Positions 7,670 through 16,182 of a stretch of DNA of 64,000 nt are shown here, in pieces. Both the position numbers and the translations under genes were made by a program. The notes beneath the pieces were generated by a model. That model ran no database searches and was not told the origin of the DNA. It saw only the letters and a program-made list of their open reading frames with translations. The first letter of the stretch is position 1, and every line of letters begins with the position of its first letter. This stretch comes from Pseudoramibacter sp. (lineage in GTDB: Bacteria > Bacillota > Clostridia > Eubacteriales > Eubacteriaceae): positions 1,426,001 to 1,490,000 of the forward strand of contig NZ_JAKVLT010000001.1 in the NCBI RefSeq assembly GCF_022484225.1, given 5' to 3'.

Positions 7670-7672
7670 CGG

Positions 7673-8950
7673 TCACGATTTAAAATTGCTCACCATAATG
7701 GTCATGATGCCGTCATGCCAGTTGGCTTTAATCTGGGTATTGTAAAAATCAGAGATGCCCTTCGCCATGGAAAGCCCAATCCCAGAGCCGGAAATTTTGT
7801 TGTTGTGGGAAGTATCTCCGCGGTAGAACCGTTCGAATAATTTTGAGGTATCGATTTTGTCACCGTTTTGATAAGTATTCGAAACAGACAGGTATTTGTT
7901 GCTAAACCCTTTTGAATCGACATTGACAGTGATAATGCCGCCGGGGTCGCAGTATTTGACGGCGTTGTCCAGCAAAATATTAAGCAGTTCTTCTAATGTT
8001 TTTTCTTCGGCCTTCACTTTGACGTGCTCTTTAATCGTTGTACTCAAAGTGAGGCCTTTTTTGATGGCTGTGCTGCGGTACTCTTTTGCAATTTTCAGCG
8101 TGACTTGAGATAAATCGACGGTGGAGATCTGCAGATTCTGCTGCTCTTCAAGGCGGGAAATGGTCATCAAGCTGTTGACAAGATCATTTAACCGTTTGAC
8201 TTGATTGAGGGTTGACTGGGTCCATTCATTTTTGCCGTTGAGGGCTTCGGTTACTTCCGTGTTGGCAGAAATAATGGAAAGGGGCGTTTTTAGTTCGTGC
8301 CCGGCATTGGTAATAAACCTTTTCTGCTTTTCAGTATTTTCGATGATCGGATGCAGAACACGCTTTGAAAAAAGGCTCACGATAATAAAGAAGGCGAGCA
8401 GGCAGAATAATCCGAAAGTGGCCGAGAAGTTAAAGATCTCGTGATTTGAATTGTCAAAATACGAGGTGTCCATAAAAATGATCATCCGCTGTCCGCTGCT
8501 GTCAGGCTTGGAAATGTAGTACGCAAAAGATAAATGATTCTGCTGAAGGCGTTTTAAACGCTGAAATGGACTGCCCTTAATCCATTGGTAATTTTTTTCA
8601 AAAGCCAGAATTTTGCGCACCATTTTTTTTGCGGATGCACGATGAATTGAAGTGATGTGTGACAGATCATAGTGTACAGGCATATCATGACTATCGATAA
8701 AAACGCTGAAATAGCGAATCTGTGACGGTGATTCGTCGTTAAGCTGAAGCCGATTCATCGTGGTGTTTTTCAGGTTGATGTTCGAAGGCAGTTCCCCGTG
8801 ATTCTGTGAAATATATTTGAGAACCTCCTGAATTTCATTGTTGGACTGCCGCATGTACATCACATTGATCAAACCAAGAACGGCGAGGAGGATCAAGGCG
8901 ACGACACAAGTTGAGACCAGAATGAATTTTTTTTGCAGTGTTTTGATCAT
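7673..8950 (-). CDS. Sensor histidine kinase
   Basis: A 425-residue membrane histidine kinase. One helix (about residues 9-30) leads into an extracellular sensor of roughly 140 residues, then a second helix (about 178-197) and a cytosolic kinase core. The H-box GHELKTPLS carries the phosphorylatable His at about residue 218. The N-box (LLDNAVKY), F/G-boxes and GSGIGLSMAKG ATP lid follow. No obvious HAMP lies between helix 2 and the H-box; the segment is short. The sensor region matches no ligand-binding family I can name. Its start overlaps the response-regulator stop by 4 nt (ATGA type), so the pair is translationally coupled. It is the last gene of the alarmone-synthetase/regulator/kinase operon. 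Confidence 0.9.
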   Translation of the reverse strand: MIKTLQKKFILVSTCVVALILLAVLGLINVMYMRQSNNEIQEVLKYISQNHGELPSNINLKNTTMNRLQLNDESPSQIRYFSVFIDSHDMPVHYDLSHITSIHRASAKKMVRKILAFEKNYQWIKGSPFQRLKRLQQNHLSFAYYISKPDSSGQRMIIFMDTSYFDNSNHEIFNFSATFGLFCLLAFFIIVSLFSKRVLHPIIENTEKQKRFITNAGHELKTPLSIISANTEVTEALNGKNEWTQSTLNQVKRLNDLVNSLMTISRLEEQQNLQISTVDLSQVTLKIAKEYRSTAIKKGLTLSTTIKEHVKVKAEEKTLEELLNILLDNAVKYCDPGGIITVNVDSKGFSNKYLSVSNTYQNGDKIDTSKLFERFYRGDTSHNNKISGSGIGLSMAKGISDFYNTQIKANWHDGIMTIMVSNFKS

Positions 8951-9636
8951 AAGCCGTTTGATTGATTTGAAACAAGGGAAAAAGGTCCAGATTCTTCTCC
9001 TGATATTTTGATATCAGCATCAATAGCATCGAGTTTTTGATTGAGATAAGAGATGTAAATCCAGACCATCTGTTCGTCAGCGTCTGGATTTTCCTTTTCG
9101 TTCCAGACATGGTGATACAAGGTTTCGGATGAAATGGATTTTTGCGGATTAAGGAGAAAATAACGCATCATCCGGCCTTCAGGCGAAGAAAGCTGGATGG
9201 AACTTTTGCAGGTTAACGTATCATTGCCGGCATCAAAATCGACATTGCCGAATGAGAGTTTGGAAGGGGTGTATTCTTCGACTCTGCGGGTGACGGAATG
9301 GATGCGCGCTAAAAGTTCTTTCATGGCAAAGGGTTTGGTCAGATAATCATCAGCGCCCGCTTCAAGGCCATGAACGCGGTCGTCTACTTCCACTTTTGCG
9401 GTTAAAAAAATAGCCGGGGTTTTATCGCCGCTGTTTCGCAGTTTTTCAAGCGCGTCGATGCCGTTCATCACAGGCATCATGATGTCAAAAACGTAGCAGT
9501 CGTACACGCCGCTTTCTGCCATTTCCACTGCTTTTCGGCCGTCTGAAGCGAGATCGACTTCGTAATGTTGAATATTTAAAAAAGCCTGAATGGCTCTTTG
9601 CATAGCGGTTTCATCTTCAGCGAGTAGTATTTTCAT
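8947..9636 (-). CDS. OmpR/PhoB-family response regulator
   Basis: A 229-residue regulator. The receiver domain (1-115) has the acidic pocket near Glu7-Asp8, the phosphoacceptor Asp51 in VFDIMMPVMNG, Thr79 and Lys101 in TKPF. The C-terminal winged helix (about 130-225) is degenerate-looking at its start but has the SPEGRMMRYFLLNP, SSETLYHHVW and VWIYISYLNQKL segments of trans_reg_C domains. It overlaps the kinase by 4 nt and the upstream alarmone synthetase by 20 nt. Target genes are unknown; coupling to a (p)ppGpp synthetase suggests an envelope- or nutrient-stress role, which is inference. Confidence 0.9.
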   Translation of the reverse strand: MKILLAEDETAMQRAIQAFLNIQHYEVDLASDGRKAVEMAESGVYDCYVFDIMMPVMNGIDALEKLRNSGDKTPAIFLTAKVEVDDRVHGLEAGADDYLTKPFAMKELLARIHSVTRRVEEYTPSKLSFGNVDFDAGNDTLTCKSSIQLSSPEGRMMRYFLLNPQKSISSETLYHHVWNEKENPDADEQMVWIYISYLNQKLDAIDADIKISGEESGPFSLVSNQSNGL

Positions 9637-10285
9637 GAGAATGGTCCTCTCTAATTAGATTTCGAATGGTTTGCATAGAAATGTCACAGGATGCAAGTTC
9701 ATCGGCGCAGCGTTTGAGTTCCTGGCGAATCAGCTTTTCCCGTTTCGGATCGATATTTTTTTTATACGAGACTTGGTGCTCCAGACTGGCCCAAGTGTCC
9801 ATCGCGATGGTACGGAGCTGGATTTCTACAAAATAATGTCCCGGCGTGTGCCCACAGACATCTTCAAAAGGCGTCTCATAATCGAGAATGAGATGGTAGC
9901 TGCGGTAACCGTTGGGCTTGACATTGTGAATATAGTCTTTTTTTTCAATAATCCTGCAGTCTTCAAAATGCTCGATCGTTTCGATCACTTGATTAATATC
10001 TTCCCTAAACGTTGTGACAATGCGCAGCCCGATGGCGTCGGTCAGTTCATGCAGTGCCGAATAGGGCGTGCAGGGCAGACCGCGGCGTCTGCATTTGTCG
10101 CGCATGCTTTGTTCGCTTTTGATGCGCCCGTTGATATGTTCATATAATGCCTCACCGTTTTTCAGGCGGTAGGTTTCATTTGCTTTGCTTAAGCGATTTG
10201 TCAGAGTCTCGAGAATTTCACAAAGATGTTTTTGATAATCGCCGTAAATACTATTGATCGTTTGATTTTTTTGATTCGTTTCCAT
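9617..10285 (-). CDS. Small alarmone synthetase, GTP pyrophosphokinase family (COG2357)
   Basis: A 222-residue single-domain RelA/SpoT nucleotidyltransferase, without HD hydrolase, TGS or ACT domains, like the YjbM/YwaC small alarmone synthetases. It would transfer pyrophosphate from ATP to GTP or GDP to make (p)ppGpp. Visible hallmarks: DAIGLRIVTTF (about residues 87-97), NGYRSYHLILDY (about 124-135) and EIQLRTIAMDTWASLEHQ (about 154-171), the last carrying the conserved Glu and the RT..MD.WA.LEH signature. It is the first gene of a minus-strand operon with a response regulator (20-nt overlap) and histidine kinase. Such proteins are normally regulated by transcription, which fits a two-component partner. 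Confidence 0.88.
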   Translation of the reverse strand: METNQKNQTINSIYGDYQKHLCEILETLTNRLSKANETYRLKNGEALYEHINGRIKSEQSMRDKCRRRGLPCTPYSALHELTDAIGLRIVTTFREDINQVIETIEHFEDCRIIEKKDYIHNVKPNGYRSYHLILDYETPFEDVCGHTPGHYFVEIQLRTIAMDTWASLEHQVSYKKNIDPKREKLIRQELKRCADELASCDISMQTIRNLIREDHSHENTTR

Positions 10286-10347
10286 AATTAATATTATGAC
10301 TTTTTAATCTTAAATTTTAATCGAAAACTATTTTTGGCAAAAAATAA

Positions 10348-10388
10348 TCATCTCTTCTCGAATATATTTAGCCAAGGAGAAGAGATGA
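10348..10388 (-). terminator. Intrinsic terminator of the glycogen operon
   Basis: On the minus strand a perfect 12-bp stem (TCATCTCTTCTC with GAGAAGAGATGA) and a 17-nt loop lie 10 nt after the GH13 stop and are followed by TTATTTTTT. The position and U-tract fit the end of the glg operon. Confidence 0.75.
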
Positions 10389-10398
10389 AATTTGATGA

Positions 10399-12363
10399 TT
10401 ATGTGTTTTCGTCGTCGATGACTTGTGTCAGTAAATTTTTAATTTCATGCTGATTATTTTGAAACAGCTTGCTCGCGGTGATCTGCAGCCGGTAGATTTT
10501 TGCAGAGAGGGGCTTTACTGTAATGCCGTCTAATTTTTCCCAGGTATGAAGGAGCATTTCTCTGCCGATCACATTGCGGAAAAGATTGTGTTTAAGTGTT
10601 ACAAAAGCGTGGTCGGATCGATTAAACAGGCAGAGAATGACCGTTTGTTTATACACGCGAAGATAGGCCAAAAGGTCGTCGGTTGTTTTTATTGGATACC
10701 ATATGCCGTGTGCGAGCGTTTTGCTCTTAGCCCGAAGTGTGGTGATGGCTTCATACCATTTTAATAATTCTCGGTCTTCATTTCCCCAGGGATAGGTCCC
10801 TCTGTTGTAGGGATCGCCGAAACCTTCACAGCCGGCTTCATCGCCGTAATAAATACAGGGAATGCCGGGAAAGGTCATCTGGATGAGACTGAGCAATTTG
10901 AGACGTTTTACAGCAAGGGCGCGCTGTTCAGGTTTTAATCGAAAATGTTCTTTTTCGCTGTCTGTCATTTGCTGATCATCGACGCCGGCAAGTACGGTCA
11001 GGGCACGGGGACGGTCATGGGAATCGATGAGATTCATGTTGGACATGAATTGTTCTTTTGGGTATGTCTCATAGAGAGACATCATTTGCCGCACTGCAGT
11101 TTTTGATGAGATATGATATAAGAGAAAATCAATAAAGGTCTGACGGAAAGGATAGTTCATGACACCGTCGAGTTCATGGCCCATAAAGTATTGGCGCTGG
11201 ACACCGTATGAAATCTTGTTGGAAGCGTTTTCCCACACTTCTCCGATCAGAACCGCATCTTCATTTTTTTTCATCAAAGCAGATTTTAAATCCGCAATAA
11301 AATCATCGGGCAGTTCGTCGGCAACATCCAGCCGCCATCCAGAGGCCCCATCCTGAGTCCATTTATTGATGACACTGTTTTCGCTGTTAAAAATATAATT
11401 TCGATAATCCGGATTGTTTTCTTCAACGTCAGGCATATTGCCGATTCCCCACCAGGAATCGTATTGATCCGGATAATGACTGAAGCGATACCAGTTGTAG
11501 TAAGGAGAATCTTTGGACTGATAGGCACCGAGAGAATCAAAACGGCCGTATTTGTTAAAGTAAATGGAATCGTCGCCGGTGTGGTTAAAAACACCGTCTA
11601 ATATGATGCGGATGCTTCGCTTTTGAGCTTCTGCGCATAACCGTTTGAAAATTTCTTCATTGCCGAATTCCCGGGCAATTTTTTTATAATCAGCCGTATT
11701 GTATTTATGATTGCTGTTGGCTTCAAAAATGGGATTGAGGTAGAGGATGGAGACGTGAAGGGTTTTTAAATAATCTAGTTTTTCGATAATCCCTTCCAGA
11801 GTGCCGCCAAAATAATCCCAATACTCGATGGAGCCGTCCGCATTTCTAAAATAATGGGGCGTGTCGTTCCAATTGCCATGTATCATCGAAGATGGAAAAT
11901 ACTGTGGGTGGTAAGTGGGGTTTTGCGGTTTCGCAAAACGGTCTGGAAAAATTTGGTACATAATACCATTTTTATACCATTCTGGAACAGTTCTGCCTTC
12001 GTCAAAAAGGGTGATTTGATAAGAGGGGACATCGTCGCGGCGATCGTAAATTTCACCTTCACCGCCGAGATGGTCAGACTGCGTTCCATATTGGTATTGA
12101 TGATTGTAAGCTTCAAATTGGAAATGGTACCAGAGCAGACCAGGCTGATTCGGCATCTGAAGCGTAACGCTGAATAAACTGTCGTGGCCCTCGGGTGTTA
12201 AATTATACCATTTTTCTGTATTTTTAAAAAAAGTCTGAAGGCGGATGTTCATGACATCCTGCGCTTCGACTTTTATGGTAACAGAAGAGCCAGTTGGAAC
12301 AGCTCCAAATGGCTCTCTTAATTTTAAATCAAATGAATCATGTCTGAAATACATACGCGTCAC
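10399..12363 (-). CDS. GH13 alpha-glucosidase/neopullulanase-like enzyme of the glycogen operon
   Basis: A 654-residue cytosolic alpha-glucan hydrolase with no signal peptide. An N-terminal beta-sandwich (about residues 1-120, CBM34-like) precedes the GH13 barrel. All four catalytic regions are seen: DGVFNHTG, GWRLDVADE (nucleophile Asp), IGEVWENA (acid/base Glu) and NLIDSHD (transition-state Asp). A C-terminal beta domain follows. This domain plan is that of neopullulanase, cyclomaltodextrinase and maltogenic amylase enzymes, which cut alpha-1,4 and some alpha-1,6 bonds in short maltodextrins. As the last gene of the operon, 3 nt after glgA, it probably processes the limit dextrins left by GlgP; a debranching role is possible but not proven. 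ATG 12363. Confidence 0.85.
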   Translation of the reverse strand: MTRMYFRHDSFDLKLREPFGAVPTGSSVTIKVEAQDVMNIRLQTFFKNTEKWYNLTPEGHDSLFSVTLQMPNQPGLLWYHFQFEAYNHQYQYGTQSDHLGGEGEIYDRRDDVPSYQITLFDEGRTVPEWYKNGIMYQIFPDRFAKPQNPTYHPQYFPSSMIHGNWNDTPHYFRNADGSIEYWDYFGGTLEGIIEKLDYLKTLHVSILYLNPIFEANSNHKYNTADYKKIAREFGNEEIFKRLCAEAQKRSIRIILDGVFNHTGDDSIYFNKYGRFDSLGAYQSKDSPYYNWYRFSHYPDQYDSWWGIGNMPDVEENNPDYRNYIFNSENSVINKWTQDGASGWRLDVADELPDDFIADLKSALMKKNEDAVLIGEVWENASNKISYGVQRQYFMGHELDGVMNYPFRQTFIDFLLYHISSKTAVRQMMSLYETYPKEQFMSNMNLIDSHDRPRALTVLAGVDDQQMTDSEKEHFRLKPEQRALAVKRLKLLSLIQMTFPGIPCIYYGDEAGCEGFGDPYNRGTYPWGNEDRELLKWYEAITTLRAKSKTLAHGIWYPIKTTDDLLAYLRVYKQTVILCLFNRSDHAFVTLKHNLFRNVIGREMLLHTWEKLDGITVKPLSAKIYRLQITASKLFQNNQHEIKNLLTQVIDDENT

Positions 12364-12366
12364 ACT

Positions 12367-13800
12367 TTAGTTTAATCTGCCGCAAATTTTTTTGTAGTAA
12401 TAGAGATAAGTCTCTGCGGAGTGAGACCAATTAAAATCACTGAGCAGGGCATTTCGGGTTAATTGTTTCCAATCGTCTTTATAATCGTAAAATAAACCTA
12501 CGGCCTTTTGAATAGTAAACAGCATGTCGTGGGCATTGTACGTTGCAAAAGAATAACCGTTGCCTTCTTTTGTCTGGGCGTTGTAATAGTGAACGGTATC
12601 TTTTAACCCGCCTGTTTCCCGCACAATCGGAATTGAACCGTATCGCATGGCGATCATCTGTGAAAGCCCGCAGGGTTCAAATTTCGAAGGCATCAAAAAC
12701 ATATCTGATCCGGCATAAATCTTTCGGGATAAATCTTCGTCGAAAGTAATGCAAGCCCGCATTTTGTCCGGATAACAGCCGGCGACATCGCGAAGCATAT
12801 TTTCATATCCCGCCTCGCCAGTGCCGAGCACGACAAACTGCAGTTCCATCTGCAGAATTTCATGAATGACGGCGGCGATGAGATCCAGGCCCTTCTGTTC
12901 GGTCAGGCGGGTGATCATGGCGACAACCGGTTTGTTGGGATCGACCGGAAGATTCAAATATTGCTGAAGTGCGGTTTTATTTTTAACTTTTTTGCGGTAA
13001 TCTGTGGTGAAATTTTCCCAAATGTGAGGATCCGTTTGAGGATTGTATTCTTTCACGTTGATGCCGTTTAAGATGCCCACTTCATGGTCAGCAATATCGC
13101 GGATGACGCCGTCTAAATTTTCCCCGTAATACGGATCTTTGATTTCTTCTGCATATGTCGGAGAAACAGTTGTGACTAGGTCAGAAGAATACAGAGCCCC
13201 TTTCATAAAGTTGACATCTTTGTAAAATTCCAGGGTTGATGGGAAATAATCAAAGTTAATGAGATTAGCAATATCTTTAAAACCATAGACCCCTTGAAAT
13301 TTTAAATTGTGAATGGTGAAGACAGTTTTCATATTCTGATAATGCCAACTGTATTGTTCTTTGTATAAATAGGGGATCAATGCGGTCTGCCAGTCGTGGC
13401 AGTGGAGAACATCCGGATAAAAATCGACATAAGGGATAAACTCTAAAACAGCGCGGCAGAAAAAGATGAAGCGTTCGGCTTCATCGTAATAGCCGTATAA
13501 TCCCGGGCGCTTGAAATAGTATTCGTTATCCAGAAAATAAAACGTGACATTGTCGCTTTTGTATTCTAAGATGCCGCAATACTGATCATTTGAGCCGATA
13601 TGAACATAAAATGATTTGATAAACTTAAATTGGCGTGTGTATGTTTCCGGAATACATCCGTATTTTGGGATGACAACACGGACATCTGTTTCTTCTGGCG
13701 GAAAGGCCTTTGGCAGCGAACCAATGACATCTCCCAAGCCGCCGCTTTTAGCAAAAGGAAAGGCTTCAGAAGCTGCAAACAATATTTTAAGTTTATCCAT
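12367..13800 (-). CDS. glgA: Glycogen synthase (ADP-glucose:glucan glucosyltransferase)
   Basis: A 477-residue GT5 enzyme that adds glucose from ADP-glucose to the growing alpha-1,4 chain. The N-terminal Rossmann half begins with the sugar-nucleotide loop in FAKSGGLGDVIGSLP (about residues 17-31, the KTGGL-equivalent), and HCHDWQTALIPYLY is seen near residue 130. The C-terminal half contains ITRLTEQKGLDLI and the PSKFEPCGLSQMIAMRYG signature with its catalytic Glu. Length is typical. The ATG at 13800 is 1 nt downstream of the glgD stop, so the two are tightly coupled. Confidence 0.95.
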   Translation of the reverse strand: MDKLKILFAASEAFPFAKSGGLGDVIGSLPKAFPPEETDVRVVIPKYGCIPETYTRQFKFIKSFYVHIGSNDQYCGILEYKSDNVTFYFLDNEYYFKRPGLYGYYDEAERFIFFCRAVLEFIPYVDFYPDVLHCHDWQTALIPYLYKEQYSWHYQNMKTVFTIHNLKFQGVYGFKDIANLINFDYFPSTLEFYKDVNFMKGALYSSDLVTTVSPTYAEEIKDPYYGENLDGVIRDIADHEVGILNGINVKEYNPQTDPHIWENFTTDYRKKVKNKTALQQYLNLPVDPNKPVVAMITRLTEQKGLDLIAAVIHEILQMELQFVVLGTGEAGYENMLRDVAGCYPDKMRACITFDEDLSRKIYAGSDMFLMPSKFEPCGLSQMIAMRYGSIPIVRETGGLKDTVHYYNAQTKEGNGYSFATYNAHDMLFTIQKAVGLFYDYKDDWKQLTRNALLSDFNWSHSAETYLYYYKKICGRLN

Positions 13801-13801
13801 G

Positions 13802-14917
13802 TTACAGACTCCTTCCTTTGGTCAAAATAATGGGCGCGTCTTTGGTGCCGATTAAAGTTGCCTTGTCGCGAATGGTGCAGTTCTTGTCCAAAATAACATT
13901 TTTTAAAGTGACATGTTTGCCGATCACGGCATGCTGCATGATAATGCAGTTGTCAATGTGGGAATCTTCGCCAATTTTGGAATCCCGGAACAGAACAGAG
14001 TTGTTGATTTTTCCCTCAATTTTGCATCCGGAACCGACAATCGAGTGGTTGACAGAGAAGTTGGGACCGTAATTAGTGGGGTGATTGTCTTTTGTTTTGG
14101 TGTAAATTTGATGTTCGCCGTGGAAAAGTTCAGCCATCACGTCGAAATCCAGCAGGTCCTGATTGACTTCGCGGTAGCGCCGCATCGAATTGATACGGGA
14201 GAGGTAGCCAGTATGGGGTGCGCCAAAAATACGCAGAGTATCGATGTTATCACAGATGACATCCATCAAATCCCATTCACCGGTTGCATTAGCTTTTTCA
14301 AGCAAATCCAAAAGAACCGCTTTTTTAATAATCATCATGTCTGCATAGACATAGTTGGAGTGCGCTTCGCTGTAATGGCGGATGGCGCTGATGCGGTAGC
14401 GGTTGAAGTCTAAGAACACATCGTTTTTATTAATGCTGTACGACGGGCGCGTTTTTTTGAAAATCATCGTGACATCTGCATTATTTGTCTTATGTATTTT
14501 ATAAGCCGGATTAAAATCAAAAGAAGTGATCAGGTTAGGGGCAGAGATAATAACGTCTTCGGTTTCGGGATTGTGATTGAGAAACATTTCGTTGTAGTAA
14601 AGATCACGGACCGAAATTTTGACCGAATTGCCGTAACGGACGGATGAAAAACCTGAAAGAATTGACAAATCCTGGGTCTTTCTGGACAGTGACCATTCTT
14701 TCCCGGTTCCCAGATGATCGATAAGAGATGAATATTTATAGGAACCGACAACGCCAATGTGTTTCAGGCCAGAATTTACCATGTTGGACAGGGTAAAGTC
14801 GATCAGGCGATAACGTCCGCCAAAGGGAAGCGTAGACATAGAACGATATTCGAGAAGTGGTCTGAGATCTGTGTTTTCTCCATCGATATTTAAGATAAAA
14901 CCAATAACATTTTTCAT
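13802..14917 (-). CDS. glgD: Glucose-1-phosphate adenylyltransferase subunit GlgD
   Basis: A 371-residue paralogue of GlgC with the nucleotidyltransferase fold followed by a left-handed beta-helix of hexapeptide repeats (about residues 280-365). In Bacilli and Clostridia GlgD forms a hetero-oligomer with GlgC and changes its activity. Its N-terminal loop (about 1-35) lacks the GGxGxRL motif seen in GlgC; the segment before PFGGRYRLIDFTLSN is EYRSMSTL. This agrees with a mainly regulatory rather than catalytic role. The gene lies between glgC and glgA, with 13 nt to glgC, and has the RBS AAGGAGG just before its ATG. Confidence 0.92.
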   Translation of the reverse strand: MKNVIGFILNIDGENTDLRPLLEYRSMSTLPFGGRYRLIDFTLSNMVNSGLKHIGVVGSYKYSSLIDHLGTGKEWSLSRKTQDLSILSGFSSVRYGNSVKISVRDLYYNEMFLNHNPETEDVIISAPNLITSFDFNPAYKIHKTNNADVTMIFKKTRPSYSINKNDVFLDFNRYRISAIRHYSEAHSNYVYADMMIIKKAVLLDLLEKANATGEWDLMDVICDNIDTLRIFGAPHTGYLSRINSMRRYREVNQDLLDFDVMAELFHGEHQIYTKTKDNHPTNYGPNFSVNHSIVGSGCKIEGKINNSVLFRDSKIGEDSHIDNCIIMQHAVIGKHVTLKNVILDKNCTIRDKATLIGTKDAPIILTKGRSL

Positions 14918-14930
14918 TTAAACCGCCTCC

Positions 14931-16055
14931 TTAACCGTTGATGACTTGAATTTGTGAGGGATCGTCATTTTCAGATGCTATGATTCTGGTATCTGAATCG
15001 ACCGTTCCTCTTGGACCGACGATGCACCGTTCCAAATGAGCGCCGTCTTTAATGACAGCACCGGTATGAATGATACAGTCTTTGATAAAAGTATGTTCCC
15101 CGATGGTGATATCGTGGGAAAGAATGGAATGTTCCACATGCCCAAAGACGACACACCCGTCGCAGATTAAAGAATGGGAAACTTCGGCGTTGGGTCCGAT
15201 GTATTGAGGGTGACGGCTGTTGTTATTTGAAAAAATGCGGAAATTTGGGTCTGTCAGATCGAAATCGCAGGATTCGTCAAGCAAGTCCATGTTGGCATCG
15301 TAGTAGGAATCGATGGTTCCGACATCTTTCCAATAATCCGAGAACATATAGGCGAAAATACGTTTATTTTCGTTATGAAGTGCCGGGATAACATTGTTGC
15401 CAAAATCGTTTTCAGAATTTGGATCCTGAGCGTCTTCGATTAGGGCTTTTTTAAGAACCGGCCAGTTGAAGACATAAATCCCCATCGAAGCTTTGTTTGA
15501 TTTCGGTTCCGGCGGTTTTTCCTGGAATTCCTGAATTCTGGATTCATCATTGGTCACCACAACGCCAAAACGGCTGGCTTCTTCCCAAGGCACTTCTCGG
15601 ACTGCAATGGTCAAATCCGCCTGTTTGGATTTATGGTAGGCGATCATTTTTGAATAATCCATTTTGTAAATATGGTCCCCGGAAAGGATAAGCACATATT
15701 TTGGATTAAAACGGTCGATAAAATCGATGTTCTGCGTGATGGCGTCGGCAGTGCCATTGTACCAGCGGCCGCCTTTCTGCCCCATATACGGCGGTAAAAT
15801 GCGAACGCCGCCGTTGACCTTATCAAGGGCCCATGCGCTGCCGTTGCCGATGTAATTATTTAAAATGTAGGGACGGTACTGCGTCAGGACACCAACGACA
15901 TCGATATTTGAATTCATGCAATTGCTTAGAGGAAAATCGATAATACGGTACTTGCCTCCAAACAATACGGCCGGTTTCGCATTGTTTGCGGTCAGCGCTT
16001 TTAAGCGAGAGCCCTGGCCGCCTGCCAATAACATAGCTACGCATTCAGTGGTCAT
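14931..16055 (-). CDS. glgC: Glucose-1-phosphate adenylyltransferase catalytic subunit GlgC
   Basis: A 374-residue ADP-glucose pyrophosphorylase, the committed step of glycogen synthesis. It has the [14 protein letters not shown] loop (residues about 9-22), [19 protein letters not shown], the [12 protein letters not shown] metal/sugar site and IQEFQEKP, with C-terminal hexapeptide repeats carrying allosteric sites. The reading frame is open upstream to 16142, but AAGGAG lies just before an ATGATG pair at 16058/16055. I take the second ATG, 7 nt from the site, giving the usual short N-terminus. It follows glgP and precedes glgD in the operon. Confidence 0.95.
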   Translation of the reverse strand: MTTECVAMLLAGGQGSRLKALTANNAKPAVLFGGKYRIIDFPLSNCMNSNIDVVGVLTQYRPYILNNYIGNGSAWALDKVNGGVRILPPYMGQKGGRWYNGTADAITQNIDFIDRFNPKYVLILSGDHIYKMDYSKMIAYHKSKQADLTIAVREVPWEEASRFGVVVTNDESRIQEFQEKPPEPKSNKASMGIYVFNWPVLKKALIEDAQDPNSENDFGNNVIPALHNENKRIFAYMFSDYWKDVGTIDSYYDANMDLLDESCDFDLTDPNFRIFSNNNSRHPQYIGPNAEVSHSLICDGCVVFGHVEHSILSHDITIGEHTFIKDCIIHTGAVIKDGAHLERCIVGPRGTVDSDTRIIASENDDPSQIQVING

Positions 16056-16182
16056 CATAACACTCCTTATCTCTCTTATTTTTCCATCAAAAAGGGAATG
16101 TACAAATATCTGGTGAAAGATCATGATTTTAAGAGAGAACAATAGATAAATGTTTCCCTAATTGATGCGAATAGCAAATGAA

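Noticed and set aside
10348..10388. 12-bp palindrome as an operator for the alarmone operon
   Set aside because: It is followed by a T-run on the minus strand just after the GH13 stop, so a terminator is the simpler reading.
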